Notes: generated by a model from the letters alone, not told the origin. DNA of 37,614 nucleotides from Oscheius dolichura (GCA_932521035.1 CAKOAU010000001.1:1-37614), one strand, 5' to 3'; shown: positions 20,826-35,210, counted from the stretch's first letter. A program made the numbers and translations.

Positions 20826-21263
20826 GTTTAAAAGTTTGTTGAAAGTTTTAAAGTAGTTGAAAGTTAAAAAATTGTTGAAAGATTAAAAGTTTGTTGAAAG
20901 TTTAAAAGTTTTTGAAAGTTTAAAAGTTTGTTGAAAGTTTAGAAATAGTTGAAAAATTAAGCGTTGTTGAAATTTTAAAAGTTTGTTGAAAGTTTTAAAG
21001 TTTGTTGAAGTTTTAAAGTAGTTGAAGTTTAAAAGTTTGTTGAAGTTTAAAAGTTTTTGAAAGTTTAAAAGTTTTTGAAAGTTTAAAAGTTTGTTGAAGT
21101 TTAAAAGTTTGCTGAAAGTTTGTTGAAATTTTAAAAGTTGTTGAACGTTTAAATGTTGTTGAAAGTTTAAAAGTTTTTTTAAGTTTAAAAGTTTGATGTA
21201 AATTTAAACGTTGTGTTAAGCGGTTTAGTTGTTGGTGGTCCAGGTTTAGTTGATGGTGGTGTA
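20826..21263 (+). repeat. Degenerate short tandem repeats
   Basis: About 390 bp (20826-21213) of irregular units built on GTTGAAAGTTTAAAAGTTT, 15-20 bp each with indels. A second short array with a 21-bp period (GGTTTAGTTG[T/A]TGGTGGT) follows at 21222-21263. Confidence 0.8.
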
Positions 21264-21513
21264 GGTTTAGTTGTTGTTTGAAAAGTTAGTTGTTTTTGAA
21301 AAGGCGGGAGATCAAAATTTTCAAAAATTTGAATTTTTTTTGAAAAAATTTGAAAAAGTTGTTTTTTGAGTTTTTGTTTAAACTTTTCGAATTTTTTTTA
21401 GTGTTTTTCTTTCATAACTTTTTATGCTGAATTCGATGAAAAAAACATTTTTGATTTTGGACCATTTTTTGAAGATTTCGCAATTTTTATCAACGGCAAC
21501 AGGGTATACGGTA

Positions 21514-21556
21514 TATGTCATTCGACTCAGTAGACGATGCTGAGTAACATGACATA
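21514..21556. repeat. Symmetric two-stem hairpin next to copy B
   Basis: TATGTCAT pairs with ATGACATA (8 bp). Inside a 3/3 internal loop, ACTCAG pairs with CTGAGT (6 bp) around a 9-nt loop. It lies 56 bp before the left edge of copy B. Confidence 0.75.
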
Positions 21557-21612
21557 GGTCTCCACCCGCCTAAAATTCGTTTGGTAACATTTTTTCGTTA
21601 CATACCTCAGCA

Positions 21613-23302
21613 CAGTGATGACCCGGCATCTGATATGGACATGGAAGAGCTTCTAGCTACCCAAAGGCAACTGGCAGGTGGTGTATCCCAGAGGACAAAT
21701 ACTGGAGCAAGAGCGACTCGTCTCGTCGAATTTCTTGACTACCTGCCTTTCGAGAATCCGGCAGAGAACGACGGAAACAGGACATTGAAAACTAGCTGTT
21801 TTCTGATCAGCGCTATCAACATACTTAATCAGATGGTACAGATGACTCGCAGCCTCCTGCAAGCACCAAACAGTATGTTTTCGCTTTTGGCCTTTCTTTC
21901 TTCAAATCCGAAGAACTCTGCCTAAGCCTAAGTATAATTTTAGGTTCCCTGACTCGAACATGCATGCTTCTGAAAGAAGCCTTCCTGAAGAAGGTCGCCA
22001 CCATTGTCTTCTTGCGCAGAAGCTTACCGGAACGTCTACATTCTGGATATGGAACACCAATTGACGCAGCGTACTACTGTCTCCGAGACTACCCCGAGCA
22101 AATCCGGAATATGTGCTCGTTCAAGACAATCAGTACATTTTACTGCAGCAAGTGCCACAAGAAGCAGTCCAGAAGTACACATACCAGTGGGAAAATAAAA
22201 TGGATCTTCGACCTTGACTTGCGAAATGCTGTTGCCGAAAAGGGAACTCCCGGAAAAATACGACTGGAGAAAGCCTTCAAGTAGGCTCAGCTCTTCTCGT
22301 TGCAGCACTAGCTTCAAATGTTTCAGAAACCAGTTCATCTCCCAACCCTGGATGAGGAGCCGTGGGAAAGTCTGCGAATTTGATGACTGCGGTGGACAGG
22401 TCATGATCAAGAAGAACCTCCGGCTCCTACAAGAAACCCAATATCTCCTGGTTGCCCCACTTTGGAACCTCCCGGCTCTGCCAGGTATTCGCCGATCCTA
22501 TCCGTTGCAGCTTGTGGGCTACAAGAAGGATGGTTAGTTGTTGAGCACAGTTCTTCAAATTTATTCTCATTTTTTAAGGGAATATGTTCCTTGGCGCAAA
22601 GTGGCACCTCGTTGGTCTCAGTGAACATGTCCAGCTCAGTAGAGACGTCCATCACTTTATCAGTTGGTTTGTGAACCCCGACGGCAGACGGGGCTACACA
22701 CTTGTGGACGACAACAGTATCCGAGGGGAGAAAGCTATGTCACAGTACCTCCTGAACAGGGCTCAGCTTCTGCTCTTTGTCCGTCACGAATACCAGCGTC
22801 AGCCCAAGGCAACGCAGCAGGCGGCCACCCAAAGAGAGCGTAACGAAGCTACCCAGTTTAATCCACGACTGGAGGAGCCGGCTAGGAGCCCATCTCCAAT
22901 GGCCTCAGTTAATTCGACGTCTTCATCTCCAAAGCCGGCAACCAGGAAAGGAGCTAAAGTCCTGTTGTCGCCTGGTTCAAAGGAGCTACCTCCTCTCCCA
23001 ATAAATGTCGTGCATGAGCCCTTCAAGCGCCCCGTTGATTTGGAATCAATGCAAAAGGTCGGCTATATGGTTGGCGACATATTCACGTCTTCGGCCGATG
23101 TCATTTTGAATGCCGCAAACAGGTTACTGGCACACGGAGGAGGATTTGATGGCGAGCTGCGGAAAAGAGCTGGCCCTCAAATAGACAAGGAAACCGAGGA
23201 CATCGCTAGAAATCAGTTGAAAGGGCAAGGACTGAGTAAAGGAAGCGTCGCTTTGACAAAGTCATACCAGTTGGTACAATACAAAGGTTAGTTCTCGGAG
23301 GC
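21613..23302 (+). pseudogene. Copy B: truncated gene 1 fragment (first USP domain plus half a macro domain)
   Basis: Matches 14446-16135 at offset 7,167 with no difference noticed. It retains introns 21, 22 and 23, so it arose at the DNA level and is not a retrocopy. It holds the 3' part of exon 21 (to 21872), exons 22-24 (21944-22280, 22327-22532, 22579-23286) and 16 nt of intron 24, then runs straight into the start of copy C at 23302/23303. There is no ATG in frame at the start. The bases before it (CCTCAGCACAG) resemble an acceptor, so it could be spliced into an upstream transcript. No promoter seen. Confidence 0.88.
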
Positions 23303-23559
23303 TAGGGACGTGCGGAAATTAATCTTTAAGGAGACACCCGGCCTGCACGCACCCGCTGGGAGTCATTATTTTTCAGCGGCTCTCTTTGTTGGCCGACCAG
23401 GGACAAAGTACGATGGACCAAAAACCGAGGGACTTGCTTTTTTCTTTAAAATCCTTCTTTTTTTTTAAATTTTTTCTGTACAATGTTTGTTTGTTCCAGT
23501 AAAACTTGGGCTAGTTTGTGGTAGGGATTGACCACCCTACAGTGTTTTCCTGAGCCAAT

Positions 23560-26500
23560 ATGGATTTGTCTCAAGAAAATGGAAGTGATTTGGAAATGGA
23601 GGAAAGTGGCAACCGGGCCACTATAGGTTCTCTGGCTAGTGGGGACGTCTTTGAGACTCCCCGGAATCGGAAGGTACAAAAGAAAGGCTTCCTAAATTTA
23701 CAAATTCTAGAGTGGAAGACCGAAAAGTAAAAAATTCCGTTCGTATAAGAGCATCAGAGATAATAGTTCATCGGGGAGCTCCCAAAGAAGTCATTCGGAA
23801 GACTCATTTTCATCGGGTCACCACGGGTCCCAGGAAATTAGTGATTTTGATGACAGCTACAGTGGTGGCTCGTTCCCCAACATTAGCCTTCTCCGAACGT
23901 CTACGCCCATTTCGAGCAGAACACCGCCGGTGAAAAGAAGACATTCGGCCGAATTTCCCAGTCAGAGACCGGGATCACTCCCTGTACGTTATATTAAGCT
24001 TTTCTGTTTTTGATTATGCCTGTTTCTAGTGCAGTCAAAGTACACCGGAGCTTTCTTTCTCACCATTTGCTACACCGAAAAGCAGCTCGTCGTACCAAGA
24101 GAAACACCGCTTATATTACCATCGGTCGGTTTAAGCCCCCCGGTTGTTGTTTCCATTTTTCTAATTTGCAGTAACCATCCTGAGCGCGAGAGAAAAAAAG
24201 CGACCCCACTCTCAGGGGCTGAAAGAATCAGACTCCACCGAAGAAGAAAGGCGAACGAGGAGACAAAGCAGAGAGAGGCTAGCGAAATCCTTGCTATGGT
24301 AGAGGGAAATCTTCTCGGGCCACGAAGAATTGTACAACAGTACCTAAATAGGCTGCATCCTGGGGAAAAGGAAGAAATCTTGGATTCATTTCGGAGAACT
24401 GTCCGAGAATACCAGAATCAAACGTGTCAACAAAATCTAAGCAGAACCCAAATGGAAGAAAGAAAGGCAGATCTCTTCGAAGAAATCGAATCACAGCTGC
24501 AAACCGTCTTCGAGAGTGCAATCCGAGCTGAAGCGCTCCATCAAGGCGATAACCGACAGCTGGAAGCCGTTATCCAAACATTTCGCAATTTACTGAATGC
24601 TGATCGAGAAGATGCCTTCAACGAAAGGAAAACAATCTTTGAACTTCTGGACGAGGCCCTCGAAGCCCAGGATAAAATGCAGGAACTTCTACGGCTCACA
24701 ACAGATGAATACGGAAGAATGAGGGACTGTCTTGTCAAGCAGCTCAGCAAGAATATTAAAGGATGGAAATCGCGAAATATCTACGAAAACGCCCTACGCA
24801 CCCTCGGCAGGGCTCGCTATCATTTGAAGGAAGACTATGAAGACTACCGTGTAAAAGCGGCGAGCGGAGAGCCGATATTCTACCCAATCGCTGTCCTCTA
24901 TCCTTTAATCTACAGGGAAACTATCAGTACCTCGTCTTCTATTAAAACCGCAATGGAGGGAGTGCCCGAGCAAGAATCTTTTGAAGACGATGGTCAGTTT
25001 TCCCTATTCCACTTCACTCATATTTTTTAGAGATCTTGTCGTCTGCTTCTGATCGCTCCGGTGAGAAAGGTGCGGGAGAGGAAGAAACGGCCACCACTGA
25101 AGAAGAAGAGGAGAGCCACCACCGCCGCCGCCGCCTTGAACCGAACCAGGCCGCCGATACATGGGACGAAGCGGACCTGGTCCTCCTTAGCGACGACAGT
25201 GTGGACGAAGCTGATGCTGCTGCTAATGACGAGCAGGATGATGACGAACTGGCAAAACTAGCTCAGTTACAGCTGGACCCTCAAATGGAGGCCGCTGTGA
25301 CGAGGCAAGTAAATGAGATCATTGGAGAAGACGCAGCTGAAATGGTAACCGACGATCTGGCCGAGCAAATTCTACGAAAAACGACCTTTATCCGCCGGTG
25401 CCTTCCTGGACAGTGTTCTGAGTGTGTTCCCCGGTTGGTGGATCTCTCTTATTTTCAAATAAAAATTGGTTTCAGCGAAGCCTTCGAAGTGCTTGAAATC
25501 TTGCGGACCTTTTTGAATTACCCTGCAATTGACCTCGGAAGCCGTGTACTCAACACTCTGATCCGCTTGACAACGAGAAACAATCCTCAGCTGAACGGCT
25601 TGTCAGTACTGCAGTGGCTAAGGAAATACGAAGCCTGTTACCAAGGCATAAGATCCATCGTGCGAAGACTCTCAGATCTGAAGGCTCTTCTTATCGCCAT
25701 CACGGATATCAGGCGTTTCAACGTAGCCGCTGATTATGCAAGTCTCAAAAGAGTTCTGTCGTTCCAAGGAATTCCCAGAAGAATCCAGCTGAGATTTCTT
25801 TATCAATACACAGGTATATATTTTCATCCGCGAGAGCAGCGGATATATAAGCCTATGTTTCTTTTTTTCCAGGACACATTGCCGACCACCACCACACTGA
25901 GGATTATGTGATGAAGAAGTTCCAAGGCAATTTTAACGACTTTTGGAAGGGAATGAATGAGCTAGAAATTTTTTCGTGCCAGTGCTGTAATCAGCTCCGC
26001 AGTCAGAAGGACATCAAGCTCTATCCAAGTCCAGACCCTGGAGTTTGTCCACCTGTAAACTTGGCTCCTTTTCTTCCGGCGGTTCCTCCATTGCCCATGT
26101 TTACTACAAAGCAAGCTATGGAAGAAGAAGCTGCCGGCCTCCGATCGCGCTCTCCCACGCCTACGAGAGCTCCAGCAGCAGGGGCTACAGGCAGTCAACG
26201 ACGACAACAACAACAGAGCGCCCAGGTAGAATAGATCCAGCCTAAGCCTAAAAACGGGGAGCTGTTTCAGCGTTGCTACGGAATCTGCCTTACCTGCCAT
26301 GCCTCGATCCGAAAGGGACAGAAGCCTGCTGACGCTTTAATCAACGGTATGGAAAGCTCCCCGGTGCCCGACTGCCTCCTTGACCTCAACTGGATTGAGT
26401 TGATGATGATCCAACGTGTCCGACCAATCCATGCAGTCATTCATCTGCGGAATATCGGCGGAAAGAAAACTTCCCTCAAGGTTGACTATGATTTTCCCTG

Positions 26501-29500
26501 CCTCTTTAGGCTCTCTTTCTCTTTTTAGGGCACAAAAGGAGCCCAGGTGATTTTGCCGGTCGATATACAGGCAACTATGGATCACGTTGCGCAAACATTA
26601 CCTTCGGCTTCCAACCTCTCGATTCAAGTCAACACCAGTTTTGGTGACAAGCGAATTGTCAGCTTACCGAAGGTTCTCCGAGCCCTTCGATACTTGAAAT
26701 TGAACAACGACCTCTATCACGATATCGAGATTAACGAACAATTCAAATTTCGTCTGAACGAAGACGTTTTCTTCGAGAAACCGGTATGAACATACTGAGC
26801 ATGAGAATTGGCTTAATCGCTTTTAAGGACGCTACGGAGCAGGACGCCGAAGCTCTTTTGCACCGGGAGCTTGATGCCCTTGACGATGAGCACCTGCTAA
26901 CACAAGATGCTATTGACGTTCAGCCGTTTCAAAATGCTCAGCCACCAAATATTGATACAGTGACAACAGCGGACCGTTACCGTGTCGTGCCACACAAGTA
27001 TCAACCAATCGCCGTCAGCACGCCTAATCTTGACGTGTTGGCCATGCCTCAAATATATCCGACAGGCCATTTCGGCTACAGCCATGACCGTCATGAAAAA
27101 CCTCTTCACATTTCTCGGTACGCTAGAAACCGACTTCTGGACAGAGAACGGCGTTACGGAAACGATCCGACTTGGCTACTATTTTTTTACCATCATCTTT
27201 TACAAAAGGTAGGCGTCTTTTTTGTTGAGCTCCCAAAAATTGGCATTATTCCAGGATGTGACCTCTGTCCTAGGAATACAGGCAAGGGTAGGAGCAACTG
27301 CCACAGGAGCGGAAGTAGCCGAGAAGATAGAAACAGATGAAGCTTTTGTCAAGGGCAATATGACCTCATTATTTGGAAAGCTTAGAGGGTTTCCACCTTA
27401 CTGGCACTCGGTGAAACTGAAGCTTCGTTCTCATCTAATCGCCTTTGGCCCTCCCACCTGGTTTTTGACTCTCAGTCCAGCTGAAACTGAATGGAAAACC
27501 GTCGTCAACTTATACAAGAAGTTCAAGCCTCCAACTCGAGTACGGTCGGACTACGCACACTTGGGGTAAATTCAACGAGTATTCTGGCTTAAGACGACTA
27601 TTTTCAGACATTTCATGGCACAGGATCCACTTCATTTTTCGCGCTACTTCTACAGGCGGACGAGAGTTTTTTTCTCAAAATTCCTGCGAGTTGGACAAGA
27701 CTATGAAGGGCCTCTGGGAAATGTGACCCACTGGTTCTACAGATTTGAATACCAGGCTCGAGGAACACCTCATGTTCATGCTATTCTCTGGACGAAAGGA
27801 CGTCCCAACCTCGATGCACCAGAGCAGGAGATCACCGACTTCATAGACCGCTACGTAACCTGTCGTCTCCCCGACCCAGACTTGGAACCGCGTCTCCATA
27901 GACGAGTAATCAATCACCAATTGCATTGGAAGAAGCATAACAAGACCTGCATGAGAAGGGTCCGCTATGGCCCTGGCGGAAGGAAAATGGCAACGTACTG
28001 TCGATTTCAAATGCCCCGTCCGGTCCTCGCTAAGACAGTTGTGATGCACCTCAACAAAGCCGTCAAATACCTGCCCGGTGTGAAGAAGCGAGCTTATTAC
28101 ATTCGAAGAAGAAAGGCTGAAATTGTAAGTTCAAAGTTTAAGTTCCGATTATGACACAACACTGTCTCCCTTGCAGATGATCAACGATTACAATCCGGCC
28201 TGTCTTCTCAGCTGGAAAGGGAATATGGACCTACAGTTCATTTCTCACAATGAAGAGGGACTCTTCGGCTACGTTGCCGGATACGCGGCAAAGGGCAAAG
28301 AGGGTGACGTGAGAGGAGTCATTGGCGGTGGAGAAGAAGGGAAAGCCAAAAAACCTCCTACTGGTGCTCACGAACGGCCTGATGACGATGAGGATGAGGA
28401 CGACACAATGAAGATCCCCAAATCCCACGATCCAAGTGGCAAGCTCTCGGCCATATATGAGCAAATCCTGAAGATTATGAACCAGAGAGAGGTCGGCCTA
28501 TACGAGATAGTTGACCAACTGATGGGTAAGTATTTAGGCTTCCTTCCTTCCTTCCTTGAGTTAATTCCAGGTCACAAGTCAATTAATTTCAGGTCACAAG
28601 CTCTTTGAGTTCGACTCGGAGCATTGCTGGATCGACCTACATCAATCATCAGAGCGCAGACGAATGCTACTGCCCAAATCCATGTTGGCAAGGGCGCAGA
28701 AAGCTTATGCAGACAACTGGATGGACACATATTATAAAAATAGGCACGCTGATTTGGAGTACTACTGTCTCTTCAATCTCTTGACTAATTTTGAAATGGC
28801 CGAGGAGGCGAGAGCAAAAGGAACAGTCAGCCAAATTTTTAGAGATGACGGTAGGTGGTTTTTTACCCCTTGTCCCCCCACTATAGAACAAGGATCGTTT
28901 TCATTTCAGACGACGAAGAGGATCCTGTGGATTCCGACGATGCTATTGATGAGAACAACGAAGAGCGCCTGATCAAGAAGAGAAAGAGGACAGGAGCCAC
29001 CGCCACCAATCAGAGCAGAAATGTGTTTTCTGCGGACTACCACACGGAAAATCGTCGGAGCATCTTCTACAGCCATCCAGACTTACCTATTGGTCATGCA
29101 TTTGAGTTGCACTCTTCGGGAATGAAGAAAAAGTTGATGAGAAAGAAGAAAGCCATGTGCGTGCGCTTCTTCATGAAGCCCCTCGATTGGGACGATTCCG
29201 CTGTCGTGGAGGACTGTTTTAGGCGACTCTGCCTTCTCTTTATTCCTTGGAGGGATGAAGATTCCCTTCTGGAGATCTACAGCGGTGGGTTGCCTGCTAG
29301 CATTAGAAATTTTCTGAGTTGATGCTTTGCAGAGGAGAGTTACCTTGATCTCTGGCTTCGCTTTATGAGGGAACTGAAGGAGTACTCCGCCGAGGCTTTC
29401 GAAGATCTTGAAAAATATTTGGACAGATTCATTGCCATGAAAGAAGAAGACCGCGAAAGGGCCGAAAAATACCGAATGCAAAGGCAGGCTCTGCATGCTG

Positions 29501-32500
29501 CCGAAGCCGAGATCGAGGACGGGCCAGATTCGGCCGACAAGCCGCGGCAGCGAGGAGCAGTTGAGGTAAGGAGATTCGTTTGTGCTACAAAAGTTAACCT
29601 TTTCTAGGTCGATGAAGATTTGCCGGAGAGTTACGGCCGTCGTGTGGATGAAGCCGACCTCCAGAGAAGAATCCAATCATGTCAAGGAAACCAGATCCAA
29701 TGGAATATTTTCCAAACGGTCTGCAATACAGTCCAGGCACAAGAGGAGAGCAGAGCTCAAGGACGACGGCTGCCGGATAAGCTGCTTATGTTCATTTCGG
29801 GGACAGCTGGCACCGGAAAAAGTTTCCTCATCAACCTGCTGAGTGATCTGCTCTCAATTCGCTACATACCCGATCGTGCAAGCCGGGAAAAAGGATTGAT
29901 GCCGGCTGTTCTGCTCAGTGCCCCAACGGCGTTGGCTGCCTGCAATATTGGAGGTGTCACCCTGCACCAGCTTTTGAGCATCAAAATATTTGAAGAAGCC
30001 TTGAAAAGCGGAATGGTAAGGAAAGTTTAAGCCTAATATGATAGGAGTCTCTTCCTTCTAGGGGATCCCCGATCAAGCCCTTGACAGAAAGAGGAGCCTC
30101 TATCAAAATGTGCGCCTCCTGATTATTGACGAAATAAGCATGTGTGACCCTGTGTTACTCTGGCAAGTGAACCACAATCTTCAACAGATCTTGGGAAGTA
30201 ATGAGCAGTTTGGAGGCCTTAATGTGTTGGTATTCGGAGACCTGCTGCAACTTCCCCCGGTTGACCCTCACAACCGGGCCAAAGCCAAGGGAGTCTTCCT
30301 GCCTCCCAACCCTCAGCGGGTATGTTTCCCTCTCTCTTACTAATTTCCTCTGCTGTAGATCCAAGCATTAATTGGTGGCAGACAACTGCGAACCGACGCC
30401 ACCTTGTGGCACAGCTTCGGCTACAGGGAGCTCCTTGCCAACCAGAGACAGAGCGGCGACCCGCTGTTCGGGGAACTTCTTGGTCGCCTAAGGATCGGCC
30501 AGCTAACGGCAGAGGATATTGCCCTGCTGCAGACGAGGATCATTCCCACGACGGACCCTCTTGGAATTGCAACACAAGACGAAATAGTTGCCTACTTCCT
30601 TGCGCTCATGGAGAAGGACAGTCGAATCCTCGCTATTTTCCCCACCAACATCGAAGTGACCACTTTCAACAATCTTATTGTGGAGAAGAAAGGGATGGCT
30701 GAGTACCGTCTCATCTGCAGTGATGTGTACGTCTCCAGCACGCACCAATATCTGCGCCCAAGGGCCGAAGATGTGACCAAAGCCAAGAAAGAGCGTCCAT
30801 GGCAGCAATTCGGTAAGTTTCGTCGGCTGCTGCTGCTGCAGCAATTTAATCTCTGTTTCCTCTTTTAGCCAATCAAATCGACGATTTGGACGAGCAGAAG
30901 GCCATGAGATTTCCCAGGACAAGAGTACCGCGGTCCACTTATTCGGCTGGTTTGGATGGTGAGGGAAAACTGCCGGAGCTTGTTGGCGGCCTCCCCGACC
31001 AGTTGTACCTGGGCATTGGAACGCGCGTGATGCTCCGCAAGAACATAGACAATCCTACCGGCCTTGTCAACAGCGCAATAGGCACCGTGACTGGAGTGGA
31101 GCTATGGACCGAAGGACAATCCAAAGGACTACCATCAAAGATATGGGTTCGCTTCGATTCCTCCGGAAAGATCTACGGTTTGTGTGAAAAAGGCGAAGAG
31201 CGAAGAAACGCTCATATTTTTCAGCAATCACCCGCTGTGGTCACTACTACAGCATCCCGTCGAAGATTCACAAGGGCTACGAAAAGCGATACCGAACCCA
31301 ATTTCCTCTGGTGGTGTGCTACTCTGCCACCGTGCATAAAGTGCAAGGGATGACTTTACCAACCATACTTGTGAGCACTGCCAGGATGTTCTCAGAGTCT
31401 CATGTCTTCGTCGCTCTCAGCCGTTGCACCAGCTTGGCGGGTGTCCACCTGGTTGATTTTTTCCCCGAAGTGGTCACCGTCAGCACCTCAGCGTTGTTTG
31501 AGTACAACAGACTTCGGAAGACTCTGGATCCTCCTTTGCCGCAGTACTTGTTGCCAAAGGAGTTCGGGAAAAAAAAGCCGTTTGATCCAAAAAGAATTTC
31601 CCGTTTCGACCCTGCTAACGCCGCCGGCTCCAGCCTGTTTTTAGCTGTTACCGATGAGGCTCCACCCTTACCGCGCCTACGGTCACGTACAGGTGCGCCT
31701 TTACGTTTTTACTTTTTTCTAAAGACACGGACAATTTCAGGCCCAGCTAAACAGATAGCTAGCTACGTTGACTCCAGAATCTCCTCCAGCGAGGAGAGTG
31801 ATCTCATTTCTTCCGGCTCATCGGCTGTTGTGAGCGTTGACGATGAAGAAGTGTCCAGTGATGACCCGGCATCTGATATGGACATGGAAGAGCTTCTAGC
31901 TACCCAAAGGCAACTGGCAGGTGGTGTATCCCAGAGGACAAATACTGGAGCAAGAGCGACTCGTCTCGTCGAATTTCTTGACTACCTGCCTTTCGAGAAT
32001 CCGGCAGAGAACGACGGAAACAGGACATTGAAAACTAGCTGTTTTCTGATCAGCGCTATCAACATACTTAATCAGATGGTACAGATGACTCGCAGCCTCC
32101 TGCAAGCACCAAACAGTATGTTTTCGCTTTTGGCCTTTCTTTCTTCAAATCCGAAGAACTCTGCCTAAGCCTAAGTATAATTTTAGGTTCCCTGACTCGA
32201 ACATGCATGCTTCTGAAAGAAGCCTTCCTGAAGAAGGTCGCCACCATTGTCTTCTTGCGCAGAAGCTTACCGGAACGTCTACATTCTGGATATGGAACAC
32301 CAATTGACGCAGCGTACTACTGTCTCCGAGACTACCCCGAGCAAATCCGGAATATGTGCTCGTTCAAGACAATCAGTACATTTTACTGCAGCAAGTGCCA
32401 CAAGAAGCAGTCCAGAAGTACACATACCAGTGGGAAAATAAAATGGATCTTCGACCTTGACTTGCGAAATGCTGTTGCCGAAAAGGGAACTCCCGGAAAA

Positions 32501-35210
32501 ATACGACTGGAGAAAGCCTTCAAGTAGGCTCAGCTCTTCTCGTTGCAGCACTAGCTTCAAATGTTTCAGAAACCAGTTCATCTCCCAACCCTGGATGAGG
32601 AGCCGTGGGAAAGTCTGCGAATTTGATGACTGCGGTGGACAGGTCATGATCAAGAAGAACCTCCGGCTCCTACAAGAAACCCAATATCTCCTGGTTGCCC
32701 CACTTTGGAACCTCCCGGCTCTGCCAGGTATTCGCCGATCCTATCCGTTGCAGCTTGTGGGCTACAAGAAGGATGGTTAGTTGTTGAGCACAGTTCTTCA
32801 AATTTATTCTCATTTTTTAAGGGAATATGTTCCTTGGCGCAAAGTGGCACCTCGTTGGTCTCAGTGAACATGTCCAGCTCAGTAGAGACGTCCATCACTT
32901 TATCAGTTGGTTTGTGAACCCCGACGGCAGACGGGGCTACACACTTGTGGACGACAACAGTATCCGAGGGGAGAAAGCTATGTCACAGTACCTCCTGAAC
33001 AGGGCTCAGCTTCTGCTCTTTGTCCGTCACGAATACCAGCGTCAGCCCAAGGCAACGCAGCAGGCGGCCACCCAAAGAGAGCGTAACGAAGCTACCCAGT
33101 TTAATCCACGACTGGAGGAGCCGGCTAGGAGCCCATCTCCAATGGCCTCAGTTAATTCGACGTCTTCATCTCCAAAGCCGGCAACCAGGAAAGGAGCTAA
33201 AGTCCTGTTGTCGCCTGGTTCAAAGGAGCTACCTCCTCTCCCAATAAATGTCGTGCATGAGCCCTTCAAGCGCCCCGTTGATTTGGAATCAATGCAAAAG
33301 GTCGGCTATATGGTTGGCGACATATTCACGTCTTCGGCCGATGTCATTTTGAATGCCGCAAACAGGTTACTGGCACACGGAGGAGGATTTGATGGCGAGC
33401 TGCGGAAAAGAGCTGGCCCTCAAATAGACAAGGAAACCGAGGACATCGCTAGAAATCAGTTGAAAGGGCAAGGACTGAGTAAAGGAAGCGTCGCTTTGAC
33501 AAAGTCATACCAGTTGGTACAATACAAAGGTTAGTTCTCGGAGGCAAACGGAGCAAACGCATTTCTAATATATTGCAGCTATCTACCATGCTGCCGCACC
33601 GCAGTTATCCAGCAAAACCTACGTGCTCACGACGGAGGATGTTCTGAATCTCATCCGAACATACAACGGCGCCTACGCGTGCATGAACCAAATGGGCCAC
33701 ACCTCGATTGTATCACCAATTCTCGGCACTGGTATTTACAATTGGAACATAGCAGTGGGAACGTTTTTGGCGGTAATATCTGCCCTTATTTACTATCTAA
33801 GAAACCCAAATAGCGTAAGTGAAAACGACTTAGGCTTACTTGCAGCAATTTTCCTTTCAGACTGTCAAGAGCATAATCTTTTTCGAAATGAATGCCGGCT
33901 ATCATACGACAATTTCCGCCACCTGTTTTGGCAAGCGAACACGATGGGCACGAAAAGGTCCGCACGAATGGCTGACAGTCCTCAATGACTGCCTCATCTC
34001 CGGTTCAAACAATCGCGCAGTGCTCCGGATTCTGCCGCTATTGGAAAGCATTTTCGCTAAGCTCTCCATTGCCGCAATTATACCAAGGCCGGTGGAGGAC
34101 GAAGAAGACTATCAGCCTGCTGCTGCTGCTGCTGCAACCGCTCCAAGACGGCCTCCGGGTGGACCGCCTCCTCTTGAGAACCTAAGAAACACCTGTTTCG
34201 CCAATGCTGTGGCGCAGGTGCTGTTTTCCTTTTACATACAAACTACTCACTCTCAAATTTTCCAGGTCTTGCTCCGTATGTGGCCGACAGAAGTGCATAG
34301 CAGGAATGAACCGTTGATGCGTGCCTTGAGGAAAATAGACACAGGCACATCTGCTGAACAAAATGCCTACGCTCTAGTCGAGGAGTTCAGAGGCCGTGAA
34401 CTCCCACGTAACACAGACACCGGCTTCCGTGAAGACTACGCAAACTCTGCTATGCACCACGACTCTACAGAGTTCCTAGCCTACCTGCTCGCCTTTGGAC
34501 ACATCCCAGAAGATTTGGCAGTGCAGCTGCGCTTTGATCAATTCTACAGATATCAATGTGAAGATTGCCGACTGGTACGTTAAAACCTAAGCTCTAAGCA
34601 CTAACTAACCAATTATAGATATCCCGAGGTGCCGAAGACGACGTGGTAGCGGACCACGTCGTTCTAAACTTCCCCGAAGGCCATCACAACTTCCCAATGT
34701 TTAGTGAGGTTATCAAGCTGATAACAACTGTGGACCGCGTAAAAAAGCGCCCCATGAATCCTCAAGAGCTGGAGGAGGCGGGGCTTCCTCCGCAGCACAC
34801 ACCCGAATGCTTGCCCACCGATCCTCTGGGAAACTGGTTCGAGTACCGACTTCACTTTCGCCTGCGTCCCACTACGCGATTCTTCGCCTTTAATCTTCAA
34901 CTATTTGGATACCGACGAGGTCAAGGAAGCTACCTTATAGAAGATCGCGCAATCGGCCAACCGCGACGGATAGAACGCATTGGAGGTATATACAAGGAAA
35001 ATAGCCTTAAATAAATTCACATCTACAGGTCGGGACTTTACGCCGATCGCGGCTATCGAGCACAGAGGAGCCGGCACAATGCACGGCCACTACGTAGCCT
35101 ACATTCGCAAAGGAGACATCTGGTGGGTCTGTGACGACACGATGATCACCCCCGGTGAACTGCCTGCCGACCTAAAAGGAATCACCTATTTGTTGTTCGA
35201 ACGAATCTAA
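23560..35210 (+). CDS. Gene 1, copy C: giant Helitron Rep-helicase with USP, macro and USP domains
   Basis: Identical in layout to the copy at 6150-17800, with every exon shifted by 17,410 (first 23560-23673, last 35029-35210), giving 3,433 aa. HUH His residues fall near 27771, the Walker A Lys near 29818, the first USP Cys at 32040, the macro NAAN near 33355, the second USP Cys at 34194 and its His at 35088. No stop or frameshift separates it from copy A, so both copies look functional if the assembly is right. Identity this high over 11.6 kb including introns means a very recent duplication, gene conversion, or an assembly duplicate. Confidence 0.92.

Noticed and set aside
21613..23302. Copy B as a processed (reverse-transcribed) pseudogene
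   Set aside because: Introns 21-23 are retained exactly, so it is a DNA-level duplication.
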